DNA of 21,700 bases from Flavobacteriales bacterium UBA1995. Lineage in GTDB: Bacteria; Bacteroidota; Bacteroidia; Flavobacteriales_D; Sanyastnellaceae. Shown here in pieces: positions 1 to 7,543 of this stretch. The position numbers and the translations under genes are program-made. Positions within the stretch are counted from its first letter, which is position 1; every line of letters starts with the position of its first letter. The stretch lies in NCBI GenBank assembly GCA_002336475.1, contig DDCX01000138.1:1143-22842 (forward strand), read 5' to 3'. Below the pieces are notes generated by a model that was given only the letters and a program-made list of their open reading frames with translations, had not been told where the DNA came from and made no database searches.

Positions 1-249
1 CATAAAGCGCAACAAATGTGGCTCGAGAAGGACAACCGTTTGGTCAGGGAATTTCGATTTAAGGATTTTCAAGAAGCATTCACCTTCATGACACGTGTGG
101 CATTTCTGGCCGAGAAGCATGCCCACCATCCCAGTTTTCACAACGAGTACAGTTATGTGCGCATAGAACTGCACACCCATGATGCAGGCCGCGTTGTGAC
201 CGACAAGGACCGGCTTTTGGCCGACGCGATCGACCACCTTCTTCAATAA
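1..249 (+). CDS. Pterin-4a-carbinolamine dehydratase (4a-hydroxytetrahydrobiopterin dehydratase), 5' end possibly outside window
   Basis: This small cytoplasmic enzyme dehydrates 4a-hydroxytetrahydropterin, regenerating the pterin cofactor used by aromatic amino-acid hydroxylases. Counting from the ATG at position 16 (77 residues), the family signature is intact: E33-x3-H37-H38-P39, then Y45, H55 and an acidic residue at 63/65. The two histidines of the HHP motif and H55 are the expected catalytic set. The reading frame is still open upstream of position 16 to the window edge (H-K-A-Q-Q), and no ribosome binding site precedes that ATG. The true start could therefore be just outside the window, although 75-100 residues is normal for the family and position 16 may be correct. 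The gene converges on the DUF1573 lipoprotein gene and is followed by a strong palindromic terminator. The family call is confident; only the start is open. Confidence 0.88.
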   Translation, partial: HKAQQMWLEKDNRLVREFRFKDFQEAFTFMTRVAFLAEKHAHHPSFHNEYSYVRIELHTHDAGRVVTDKDRLLADAIDHLLQ

Positions 250-303
250 TTGAGGTCCCGGTTTCTGGACAACACCAGGGACATCTGTTGAATGTTGCAG
301 CAC

Positions 304-335
304 AAAAAAAGGCCCTCGATCGAGGGCCTTTTTTT
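304..335. terminator. Bidirectional intrinsic terminator
   Basis: A perfect inverted repeat lies between two convergent genes. Seven A residues (304-310) precede an 18-base GC-rich self-complementary core (311-328, starting GGCCCTCGA), which is followed by seven T residues (329-335). In either direction the transcript would form a GC stem capped by a small loop and followed by a U run, so it should stop transcription of both the dehydratase gene and the DUF1573 gene. Confidence 0.93.
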
Positions 336-353
336 GATGGGGTGTGTTGCAGA

Positions 354-881
354 TTATTTGCCAGCTCCGTCCGCTGCCGGAGCAGGCGTGACGTTTGCTG
401 AAATCGTGATGCGCGTCTGCTCAGGAACAGTGTTGGCATTGATCGTGACCGTTTTGGTCTGCTTGTTCTTTTTCCCCTTGGAATTGAACTTCACCTCGAT
501 CTCACCTTCTTCACCTGGCGCAATGGGCTCTTTGGGACACTTTGGGACAGTGCAGCCACAGGATCCCTTGCAGCGGTCAATGATGAGTGGATTGTCGCCC
601 GTATTGGTGAATGTGAAGATGTGCGTGACAGCGTCGCCTTCATCGATGGTGCCAAAATCCCAAGCGTTCTCCGCAAAGGTCATGGAGGTGGAAGGACCAG
701 TCTCGGCTGGCGCCTCGGCTGCATCAGCTGCGGGATCCATTTTTGCTTCTGGAGCCGCCTTTTCGGTGGCCATTTCGCTGTTGGCTGGGGCGGTTTCTTC
801 GCCCGCTCCTCCATTCTCGCTTGAACAGGCGACGAGCAGCATGGGGATGGCAAACATTGCCAGGGTACGTTGGATGTTCAT
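354..881 (-). CDS. DUF1573 domain lipoprotein
   Basis: A predicted lipoprotein of 175 residues. The start is placed at the ATG at 881 because it gives a compact type II signal peptide with lipobox LVAC, modified Cys19 and following residues SSEN. The longer open frame back to 944 adds 21 polar residues and lacks this logic. Residues 20-65 are a low-complexity Ala/Glu/Pro linker. Residues about 67-152 are a DUF1573 domain with the typical WDFGTIDEGD opening, the TFTNTGDNPL strand, a cysteine-rich stretch CKGSCGCTVPKC (Cys104, 108, 110, 115) and the APGEEGEIEVKFNSKGK segment. The fold is Ig/ASPM-like and is common in Bacteroidota, usually at the envelope; no biochemical role is established. It lies 88 bases downstream of the S41 protease on the same strand and may be partly co-transcribed with it, although a weak promoter is visible in the gap. 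Confidence 0.93.
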   Translation of the reverse strand: MNIQRTLAMFAIPMLLVACSSENGGAGEETAPANSEMATEKAAPEAKMDPAADAAEAPAETGPSTSMTFAENAWDFGTIDEGDAVTHIFTFTNTGDNPLIIDRCKGSCGCTVPKCPKEPIAPGEEGEIEVKFNSKGKKNKQTKTVTINANTVPEQTRITISANVTPAPAADGAGK

Positions 882-902
882 GTTGTGGGTTGTCGTATGG
901 TG

Positions 903-910
903 TAAAATTA
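903..910 (-). promoter_or_regulatory. Weak Bacteroidota-type -7 box ahead of the DUF1573 gene
   Basis: On the minus strand the sequence TAATTTTA matches the Bacteroidota -7 consensus TAnnTTTG at all fixed positions except the last. A TTTG lies upstream at 938-935, but the 24-base spacing is slightly longer than usual. The box is 21 bases from the ATG at 881. This is a consensus match only. Confidence 0.3.
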
Positions 911-969
911 AGTCCTCCCGAGGATGACCGTGCACAAAGGGCACAGGTTGTTCCGTGCAGTAGCGTGAA

Positions 970-2571
970 TTATCGGTTGCCGATGCCGAAATCCTTGTAA
1001 GTGCCGTCTTTTAGGACATCAATTCCGCGCCGGTAGACTGGATTGATGGGGTTAAAGACTTCATAAAATGTGGCTGTATCGAACATGTTGCGGCCAAGAA
1101 TGGCCTTGAGTCGCAACGAAATGGCAGGAAGACTGGTGTTCCAGTCTTCCTCTACAAAAGGAATGTCCTCTGCCTCGCCCAAGGCAATCAGCTGATCAAG
1201 CAGTCCCTGACTCACGGTGTAGTCAGAGACATAGTCATCCTGATCGGGCAATGCACTTTCCAATCTCTTGCGGTCGGCATCTACGAATTCCAGAACAGCC
1301 CGATTGAACAGTCCTTTCCGCAACAAGTCTGTGAAATAGGCGCTGTTCATCGAAGTGTCGATGGGGACAAAGACGTCAGGGAGGATGCCCCCGCCACCGT
1401 AAACAGTGCGGTTCATGATGAGGGTGCTGTAACGCAGACTGTCGGGGAGATCCAAGCTGTCCAGGGACATCAATTCTCCTTTTTCGAACCGTTCGTATTT
1501 CTCTCTTCGGTAGGCATCCACACCATCTTCGTAAGGCTTTTGGATGCACCTTCCAGAAGGTGTGAAGTACTGCTGCACGGTCAATCGGACGGCGCTACCA
1601 TCGGGGAGGCGAACGGGCCTTTGAACCAGGCCTTTGCCGAAGGTTCTGCGGCCCACAATCAGTCCGCGGTCCCAGTCCTGAATGGCGCCGCTGACGATTT
1701 CGCTTGCAGACGCACTGGATTCATCCACCAACACCACCAAACGGCCTTTTTCGAATCGGCCTGTTTCTTCAGCGATGCGGTCCTCCCTTGGGAATGAGCG
1801 GCCATCGGTGTAAACAATCAGTCGGTCACCTGACAGGAACTCATCCCCCATGGCAATGGCTGTGTTGAGCATGCCACCCCCATTTCCTTGTAGGTCGAGG
1901 ATGAGGTCTTTCATGCCATCGGCCTGCAATTTGTCCAAAGCCTCAATGAGCTCGGACATGGTCTCTTTGGAGAAGCGGTTGACCTTGATGTATCCGATGC
2001 GGTTGTCGACCATGTAGGACGCGTCGACGCTGTAAATCGGAATTTTATCGCGCTCGATGTCAAAGTAAATCAGGCCGTCCACCTTGCTGCGCTTGATGCC
2101 GACATCGACATGGGTTCCCTTGGGGCCTTTCAGCTTTTCCATGACCCCTTTGTTGCGGATGCCTACACCTGCGACGGTCTCTCCATCCACCTCTACGATC
2201 CGGTCGCCGGACAAGATGCCCAGCCGTTCACTGGGGCCTCCCGCTATGGTAGAGACGACCATGATGGTGTCCTTCATAATGTTGAAGCGCACACCAATGC
2301 CCTCGAACTTCCCATTGAGGGGCTCGTCAGCTTGCTGGAGGTCTTCAGAGGGGATGTACACAGAGTGAGGGTCCAACTCTTCGAGCATGCCCCGGATGGC
2401 GGTCTCTACAAGACCATCGAGGTCTACCGAGTCCACGTACATCCGATTCATGTAATACAGGAGCGTATTGAATTTCTCTCCTTGATCCTGTACTTCTTTT
2501 TGGGCCGAAAGTGGAGCAGTGGTGAGCAGCAAGGTGCCGATCATCATCCATGGAGCCAGTGCCGATTTCAT
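970..2571 (-). CDS. S41 family C-terminal (tail-specific) processing peptidase
   Basis: A secreted or periplasmic serine protease of 533 residues in the CtpA/Prc family, which degrades or trims envelope proteins from their C-termini. The ATG at 2571 gives a compact signal peptide ending in LSAQ and has GAGG nine bases upstream; an in-frame ATG at 2586 would add five residues. In order there are an N-terminal helical segment, a PDZ domain (about 89-161, starting FEGIGVRF), and the S41 core. The core holds the SASASE motif with nucleophile Ser288, Asp299 in the AIQDWD segment, and the general base Lys313 in TFGKG. Ser-to-Lys spacing is 25, as in E. coli Prc (Ser430/Lys455). The residues after about 350 are a C-terminal extension seen in Bacteroidota members, and their role is unknown to me. 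The gene diverges from the lysyl-endopeptidase-like gene and lies upstream of the DUF1573 lipoprotein. The catalytic dyad is intact. Confidence 0.95.
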   Translation of the reverse strand: MKSALAPWMMIGTLLLTTAPLSAQKEVQDQGEKFNTLLYYMNRMYVDSVDLDGLVETAIRGMLEELDPHSVYIPSEDLQQADEPLNGKFEGIGVRFNIMKDTIMVVSTIAGGPSERLGILSGDRIVEVDGETVAGVGIRNKGVMEKLKGPKGTHVDVGIKRSKVDGLIYFDIERDKIPIYSVDASYMVDNRIGYIKVNRFSKETMSELIEALDKLQADGMKDLILDLQGNGGGMLNTAIAMGDEFLSGDRLIVYTDGRSFPREDRIAEETGRFEKGRLVVLVDESSASASEIVSGAIQDWDRGLIVGRRTFGKGLVQRPVRLPDGSAVRLTVQQYFTPSGRCIQKPYEDGVDAYRREKYERFEKGELMSLDSLDLPDSLRYSTLIMNRTVYGGGGILPDVFVPIDTSMNSAYFTDLLRKGLFNRAVLEFVDADRKRLESALPDQDDYVSDYTVSQGLLDQLIALGEAEDIPFVEEDWNTSLPAISLRLKAILGRNMFDTATFYEVFNPINPVYRRGIDVLKDGTYKDFGIGNR

Positions 2572-2577
2572 GGCGTT

Positions 2578-2584
2578 TTTCCTC
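2578..2584 (-). promoter_or_regulatory. Ribosome binding site supporting the 2571 start of the S41 protease
   Basis: On the minus strand GAGGAAA lies with its GAGG nine bases before the ATG at 2571. It overlaps the alternative ATG at 2586-2584, which has no comparable purine block before it. This favours the shorter protein. Confidence 0.45.
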
Positions 2585-2591
2585 ATGCTCG

Positions 2592-2598
2592 CAAGATA
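2592..2598 (-). promoter_or_regulatory. Candidate -7 element for the S41 protease gene
   Basis: The minus strand reads TATCTTG, close to the Bacteroidota -7 box. The predicted transcript start (about 2586) would leave the 2571 ATG with a short leader containing the GAGG site. No clear -33 TTTG lies at the normal distance. An identical heptamer on the other strand (2674-2680) precedes the divergent gene. Confidence 0.28.
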
Positions 2599-2673
2599 AG
2601 GGCGAGGGTGTGCGGCTCAGTCCCTCTGCATTGGCAGAAATGCCAAAAAAATGGGTCGGGTGCATCGGCGCGG

Positions 2674-2680
2674 CTATCTT
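2674..2680 (+). promoter_or_regulatory. Candidate -7 element for the secreted serine protease gene
   Basis: The plus strand reads TATCTTG, the same heptamer found facing the opposite way at 2598-2592. A transcript starting around 2687 would exclude the ATG at 2686 and leave a leader of about 40 bases before the ATG at 2728. No proper -33 box is visible, so this is weak evidence. Confidence 0.28.
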
Positions 2681-2727
2681 GGCCAATGAAGCTGGCGGGC
2701 AGACCGCGCTTCAAAACCTGCTACAAG

Positions 2728-4416
2728 ATGTTTGATTCATACGCTTTGCACGGACTGCTGTCCGCATTCTTGATCACAATGACTGCCAGTGTTGTGGGTC
2801 AAACAGATTTCCAGCCTTGTCCTGAGGAGGTTCTGGCATCATGGGGTGAAGAAGTTGTTTTGCCGGCCTTGGACGTGGACCGGGCTTGGGAGCGCGCAGA
2901 CAAAGAAGAAGAACTGCTGGGCAAGCACCTCTATGGAATCGTGCTGCCGCATTGGGCAGCCTTGGGGCCCGAAGCGCATTCGACCTCACACGTTGTCGCG
3001 GTGAAGGTGCCGGGAGCTTTGGGCATTGCGGTTCATTTTGACGATTTCCATTTGCCTCCGGGGGTTCAAATGTGGGTGACCAATGAAGCGGGCACTTGGG
3101 AAGAAGGTCCCTATGATTTCAGAGACAATGACGACCATGGCCGTCTGGCCACAGGGGACGTGCCCGGAGAATCAGCTGTGCTGCGTTTGGTCATGCCATA
3201 TGGAACAGCAGATCAGGTTCGCCTGCACATCGAAGGAGCAGTGGGCTTGTTTCGAGACGTAGATGGAGCACGTGGTGGCAGTCAGCCTTGCGAGGTGGAT
3301 GTAGCATGTCCAGAAATTGTAGGCTGGGAGTGCCAGAGGGACGCGACCGTGCGCCTTTCCATCATTGAAAGTGGCGGTTCCTACCTGTGCTCCGGGGCCA
3401 TGGTCAACACAACTGCGCTGGACTGCCGCCAATACATGTTGACTGCATTGCACTGTGCCAGTGAGGTCACCGATGATGAGTTTGCCCTGCTCAAGGTGTA
3501 TTACAATTACGAGCGGCCGGAGTGTGGCGAAGGCAATGGATTCCTCAACCGCCGCAGAACCGGTGTGATCCGTCTGGCCGATTCGGACGACATCCAAGGC
3601 AACAATTTTGATGGCTCCGATTTTTTGCTGGTCGAAGTGGAGGATGAAATCCCTTCCAGCTGGGACGTGTACTACGCAGGTTGGGACGCCAGCGGATCCG
3701 GCGCAAACAGCGGAGTGGGCATCCACCACCCTTCTGGAGACGTCAAGAAAGTGAGCACCTTCACCCAGAACACATCGAGCATCAGTTTAGGTTCGTTCGG
3801 TTCGCATTGGAGGGTTTATTGGATAGAAACCATCACCAATCACGGGGTGACAGAAGGCGGTTCATCTGGGTCGCATCTGTTCAATGAAGAGGGGCTTTCC
3901 ATCGGCACCCTTTCCGCCGGCCTCTCTGCCTGCACAAACAACGGCGTAGGGCAAGGAACGGGGCCCGATGAGCCCGACTACTACGGCAAGATGTCTTACC
4001 ACTGGGACGACAATCCCAACCCCAATGACGAGAAGCTAAACCTGTGGTTGGACCCCACCCAAAGTGGTGCGACGTTGCTCCATGGGGCTTACCCAGATGA
4101 CGATGCAGACGTTCCATGCGGGCCTGCTCAGGCCTGCGAGAATGTGGCCGATGTGGCACAGATGTCCTTGGCCCGTGACTTGCGCATTCAGCCCAATCCC
4201 GCCCGTGAGGTGCTGCACCTCCGCTGGCCAAGGGGCGAATGGACAGGTGATGCCACTGTCGTGGTCCGTGATGCTGCTGGACGCATTTTGCAGACTTCCC
4301 CTTGGTGGGGAGGGGCCACCACCCTTGAGGTGGGCGATTGCCCCCGAGGTTTGGTGTTGGTCACCGTAATCATGTCCGATGGCGCTCAGGTTACCCGAAG
4401 GGTGATCTTGGATTGA
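2728..4416 (+). CDS. Secreted trypsin-like serine protease (lysyl-endopeptidase-like) with T9SS type A sorting domain
   Basis: A 562-residue extracellular protease. The ATG at 2728 gives a normal signal peptide (hydrophobic about 8-23, ending VVGQ); an in-frame ATG at 2686 would add 14 residues. Residues about 27-185 form a beta-rich N-terminal or pro-domain of the type found before Bacteroidota lysyl endopeptidases. The trypsin-fold domain (about 190-450) shows the complete triad: His242 in LTALHC, Asp298 in GSDFLLVEV, and Ser380 in GGSSGSHLF. It is cysteine-rich, as extracellular proteases are. Residues about 485-562 match a T9SS C-terminal sorting domain, with the IQPNPAREVLHL opening and an ending GLVLVTVIMSDGAQVTRRVIL. 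It should therefore be exported by Sec and moved across the outer membrane by the type IX system, with removal of the tail. Lysine specificity is inferred from family likeness only. Its stop codon abuts the mutS2 stop on the other strand. Confidence 0.92.
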   Translation: MFDSYALHGLLSAFLITMTASVVGQTDFQPCPEEVLASWGEEVVLPALDVDRAWERADKEEELLGKHLYGIVLPHWAALGPEAHSTSHVVAVKVPGALGIAVHFDDFHLPPGVQMWVTNEAGTWEEGPYDFRDNDDHGRLATGDVPGESAVLRLVMPYGTADQVRLHIEGAVGLFRDVDGARGGSQPCEVDVACPEIVGWECQRDATVRLSIIESGGSYLCSGAMVNTTALDCRQYMLTALHCASEVTDDEFALLKVYYNYERPECGEGNGFLNRRRTGVIRLADSDDIQGNNFDGSDFLLVEVEDEIPSSWDVYYAGWDASGSGANSGVGIHHPSGDVKKVSTFTQNTSSISLGSFGSHWRVYWIETITNHGVTEGGSSGSHLFNEEGLSIGTLSAGLSACTNNGVGQGTGPDEPDYYGKMSYHWDDNPNPNDEKLNLWLDPTQSGATLLHGAYPDDDADVPCGPAQACENVADVAQMSLARDLRIQPNPAREVLHLRWPRGEWTGDATVVVRDAAGRILQTSPWWGGATTLEVGDCPRGLVLVTVIMSDGAQVTRRVILD

Positions 4417-4421
4417 TCACC
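4401..4421. other. Hairpin spanning the convergent stop codons
   Basis: GGTGATC (4401-4407) pairs with GATCACC (4415-4421) around a seven-base loop. The hairpin covers the end of the protease gene and the stop codons of both convergent genes. No T run follows on either strand, so it is not a standard intrinsic terminator. It may still stabilise 3' ends or help to pause polymerase. Confidence 0.4.
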
Positions 4422-6552
4422 TCACCCAAACAAGGTCTTCCAACTCCACGCGCGTCCGGAAATCACCAAATGCGACGGTGGCCTTTTGGCCTTTGACAGC
4501 GAGGACTTCACCCCTTTGGCGGCCTTCTTTAAGTCGAACGGTGCTGCCGACATTGATGCGGTCGGTGTGTTGTTTAGTACGCTTTGATTTCTTCTGCGCT
4601 TGTGCTGCTGCCTTTTTACGGGCTGCGGCATCGGCTTTTTCTGTCTGTTTGGTGGCCTCAACAGACAGGTACTTGCGAATGTCCTCCAGCAACGGTTTGT
4701 TGGCCTGACCCGAAGTGAACCGGTCGATGAACTGCTGCAGTTTTTTGCCGCGCACAAGCGCGTCGTTTTGGTCTTTTCCAACCCGTTGAACGGACTCTTG
4801 CCTTTCCTCAAGGCGCGCCGCACGATCCTCGAATGAGCGCTTCGCTTCTGTCGCAGCATGTTCTGCTTTGAGCTGGCGGTCGGTGATTTTGACGTGCCGC
4901 GTTTTTTCTTTTTGTAGGGAGGCGATGAGGCCGTCGAGCCTCACTTTTCGCGGGTCGAGTTTTTGTTTGGCGCGGTGGATGATGTCGGCGGGTATGCCAT
5001 TGAGCTCTGCCACTTCAAAGGTGAAGGAGCTTCCGGGTTGACCGAGGTCTAAATGGTAGGTAGGCGATAGGGTTTCAGCGTCGAACAACATGCTGCCATT
5101 GATCGCTTCGGGCATGTCCGTGGCGCGGGTTTTGATGTTGGCATAATGCGTGGTGATGACGCCAAAAACCCCTTGGTTATAAAGCTCCTCAAAAAACACT
5201 TCTGCAAGGGCACCACCGAGTTCGGGGTCGCTTCCTGTGCCAAACTCATCCAAGAGCAGCAGGCTGTTTCGGTTCGCACCGTGAAGGAACCCCTTCATTC
5301 TGTTGAGCCGGTAGCTGTATGTGGAGAGTTGGTTTTCGATGCTTTGGTTGTCCCCGATGTCCGTCAAAATTTGTTTGAACAAACCGAATGCGCTGTCGGG
5401 GTGAACGGGAACCAGGAGTCCACTCTGAACCATGGCCTGCAACAGGCCCACCATTTTGAGGGTGATGGATTTTCCGCCTGCATTGGGGCCGCTGATGATC
5501 AGCATCCTGCGTCCTTGATGAAGCGTCAGGTTCTGCGGTTCTACGGGCAGTTCCTTGCTGCGGTGGGCGATCAACAGCAGGGGGTGATGGGCCTTGAGCA
5601 AATCCAGGCGCAGGTCCTTCACGATGTGGGGCATGCTGGCATCCATGGACAGGGCCAGCTTCACCTTCGCTTGGATGAAGTCGAGGCGCACCAGCAAGCG
5701 CTGTTGGGCCTTGATCAGCGGTGTGTGTTTGCGAATGCGCTGGGTCAAGTCCCTGAGGATGCGCACAATTTCTCTCCGCTCATCGTCGCGGAGCATCTCC
5801 AGCTCATGGTTGACCTGGTGGCAGTCCGCTGGTTCGATAAAGGTGACCGAACCTGTTTTGGAAGTGCCCAGGGCAGAGCCCCGCACTTTTCGTTTGTGTG
5901 TGCTGGCCACAGCGAGGACGCGCCGCTCATTGAGGTAGCCTTCGGCAGTATCGGCCAGCCAACCTTGTTTGGCGCAAGACCGCAGGGCTTTGTCGAACAG
6001 CCGGTTGACCTGACGGCGTGCCGTTTGCATGTTGATGCGGATCCGTGCCAATTCAGGAGAGGCTTGGCTGCGGACCCCTCCTTTGGGGTCGAAAACGGCC
6101 TCTATTTCTTGGACGATTTCTTTGTTTTCGCTGACCGTCCCCAACATGCCGCACAGGTGAGGGAATCCGCGTTCGCGTCCTTGCAACGCACCGACGATGT
6201 CATTGACAAGGCGGGTGCATTGCAACACCCTCATAAAACCGGCCTCTGTCAAGGCAGAGCCTGAGACTTCGAGGAGTTTGATTTCGCCTCGGATCTCCTC
6301 AAATACAAGGGATGGAAACGCGTAACCTTCGACACGGATGCGCCGCAATTCATCCGTAGACAAGAGGGCAGAGGTCACACTAGGCCGGTGGGCACTGGGC
6401 ACCAAGGTTTGGGCTTTTCTGCGCGCTGAGTCAGAAGAACAGTGGTCCTCCAACAGCCTTCTGATGGCGGCAAATTCGAGGTCTTCGATGGTTTGATCAT
6501 CGAAACCCACGAGTCCCCTTTGAGGTCCCGAAGGCGCTTTAGAGGCTGCCAT
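4417..6552 (-). CDS. mutS2: MutS2-type DNA mismatch/recombination ATPase lacking the Smr domain
   Basis: A cytoplasmic DNA-binding ATPase of the MutS2 branch (711 residues). MutS2 proteins act in suppressing recombination or in rescuing collided ribosomes, depending on species, and not in classical mismatch repair. The order is an N-terminal MutS core/lever and clamp region (about 20-330) and an ABC-type ATPase. The ATPase carries Walker A GPNAGGKS (355-362), the STYSYRLNRMK segment (410-420), Walker B LLLLDEFGTGSD (431-442) and a switch histidine in ITTHY (466-470). A long charged coiled coil (about 540-660) and a short KOW-like beta domain at the C-terminus (about 668-711, opening RINVGSTVRLKEG) follow. 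The endonuclease-like Smr domain of longer MutS2 proteins is absent; the protein simply ends after the KOW-like part, as in many flavobacterial homologues. It overlaps miaA by 14 nt and is the last gene of a three-gene operon. Confidence 0.94.
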   Translation of the reverse strand: MAASKAPSGPQRGLVGFDDQTIEDLEFAAIRRLLEDHCSSDSARRKAQTLVPSAHRPSVTSALLSTDELRRIRVEGYAFPSLVFEEIRGEIKLLEVSGSALTEAGFMRVLQCTRLVNDIVGALQGRERGFPHLCGMLGTVSENKEIVQEIEAVFDPKGGVRSQASPELARIRINMQTARRQVNRLFDKALRSCAKQGWLADTAEGYLNERRVLAVASTHKRKVRGSALGTSKTGSVTFIEPADCHQVNHELEMLRDDERREIVRILRDLTQRIRKHTPLIKAQQRLLVRLDFIQAKVKLALSMDASMPHIVKDLRLDLLKAHHPLLLIAHRSKELPVEPQNLTLHQGRRMLIISGPNAGGKSITLKMVGLLQAMVQSGLLVPVHPDSAFGLFKQILTDIGDNQSIENQLSTYSYRLNRMKGFLHGANRNSLLLLDEFGTGSDPELGGALAEVFFEELYNQGVFGVITTHYANIKTRATDMPEAINGSMLFDAETLSPTYHLDLGQPGSSFTFEVAELNGIPADIIHRAKQKLDPRKVRLDGLIASLQKEKTRHVKITDRQLKAEHAATEAKRSFEDRAARLEERQESVQRVGKDQNDALVRGKKLQQFIDRFTSGQANKPLLEDIRKYLSVEATKQTEKADAAARKKAAAQAQKKSKRTKQHTDRINVGSTVRLKEGRQRGEVLAVKGQKATVAFGDFRTRVELEDLVWVR

Positions 6553-7543
6553 GTCTCAAAAAGTCATGTACGAGTGATACGGCGCGCTCCGGTTGCCGGG
6601 CATCGACCCATTGCACGCAGGACTGGCGGTGAAACCAGGTCAATTGTCGCCGAGCAAATTGCCGGGTGGTTTCTTGAATTCTTCTTATTGCTGTATCCAT
6701 ATCCATGGTGCCCTCAACAACTTCAAACAGCGCAGGGTACCCCACGGTTCTCAGGGCGTTGACATGGCGCATATGAATGACCGCACGCGCCTCTTCCAGC
6801 CAGCCAGAATCCACCATGTGCAGGGCACGTGCATTGATGCGGTCGTGCAAAAAGGATCGAGGTGCCCCCAAACCAATGGTCAGGGTGTCCCAAGGACGTC
6901 CTGAAGAGCGCGACCAACCCCCGGGGTGACAGTGCCGCCTCTCGGACTGCTGTTTTCTCAACGCGGTGTAAGTCTGGCCCGAAGTGCGGCACACTTCCAA
7001 GGCGCGGATGACCCTGTGGGGATTCGAAGGGTCGACCATTTTGCGGTGCTCAGGATCGAGCTGCTCGAGCTCTTCGAGCAAGGGAGCCAACCCTTCTGCG
7101 GCATGCTGTGCATTGAGTGCTGCCCGCACTTTTGGGTCTGCCGGGATGTCATCGAATCCGTCCTGAACCGCTTGGGTATAGAGGCCGCTGCCGCCCACCA
7201 GAATGGCTACCCGGGGCAGTCCTTGAGCAGAGCGCCTTTCAAAATAGCCTTGGAGCCATTCAATGGCCTCTGACGCAAACCGTCCAGCACTGTATTCCTC
7301 ATCAAGGGACAAGAAATCGACAAAATGGTGCGGTGCAAGGGCGCGTTCCTCTGCTGAAGGCTGCGCAGTTCCGATGGCAATTCCGCGGTAAAACTGGCGG
7401 CTGTCCGCGGAAACTATCTCAGCGTTGAACGCCTGCGCAAGGGCGAGAGAAAGTCCCGTCTTGCCCACAGCTGTCGGACCCACAATGGAGATGAGCAAGG
7501 GCGCATTTCCGCGCGGTTGGATGTGGCCTCGGGTTGAATTCAA
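6539..7543 (-). CDS. miaA: tRNA dimethylallyltransferase (tRNA isopentenyltransferase)
   Basis: The enzyme transfers the dimethylallyl group from DMAPP to N6 of A37 in tRNAs that read codons starting with U. Its 334 residues are close to the family norm. Visible motifs are the P-loop GPTAVGKT (22-29), the SADSRQFYRG segment (45-54, with the catalytic Asp/Ser region), GGSGLY (117-122), and the C-terminal RRIQETTRQFARRQLTWFHRQ segment that binds tRNA. The start codon appears to be TTG at 7543. No ATG exists in frame between the last residues of the preceding gene and the P-loop, and the TTG overlaps the TGA of the upstream gene as TTGA (7543-7540). This 4-nt overlap suggests translational coupling. 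The gene lies between the pRiA4b ORF-3-like gene and mutS2, overlapping both. Function is certain; the start is slightly less so. Confidence 0.95.
   Translation of the reverse strand: MNSTRGHIQPRGNAPLLISIVGPTAVGKTGLSLALAQAFNAEIVSADSRQFYRGIAIGTAQPSAEERALAPHHFVDFLSLDEEYSAGRFASEAIEWLQGYFERRSAQGLPRVAILVGGSGLYTQAVQDGFDDIPADPKVRAALNAQHAAEGLAPLLEELEQLDPEHRKMVDPSNPHRVIRALEVCRTSGQTYTALRKQQSERRHCHPGGWSRSSGRPWDTLTIGLGAPRSFLHDRINARALHMVDSGWLEEARAVIHMRHVNALRTVGYPALFEVVEGTMDMDTAIRRIQETTRQFARRQLTWFHRQSCVQWVDARQPERAVSLVHDFLRHGSL

Noticed and set aside
292..927. 211-codon plus-strand open frame
   Set aside because: It lies antisense to the DUF1573 lipoprotein gene, runs through the terminator, and its product looks like a low-complexity shadow with no family features.
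882..969. Intrinsic terminator after the S41 protease gene
   Set aside because: Only four- to five-base stems with poor loops and no T run directly after them could be drawn.
2110..2727. N-terminal extension of the secreted protease frame
   Set aside because: The open frame continues upstream through the S41 gene on the other strand, but a proper signal peptide begins only at 2728.
5146..6264. 372-codon plus-strand open frame
   Set aside because: It is antisense to the well-supported mutS2 gene. Its His/Gln/Val-rich composition is typical of a mirror frame, and no motif was seen.
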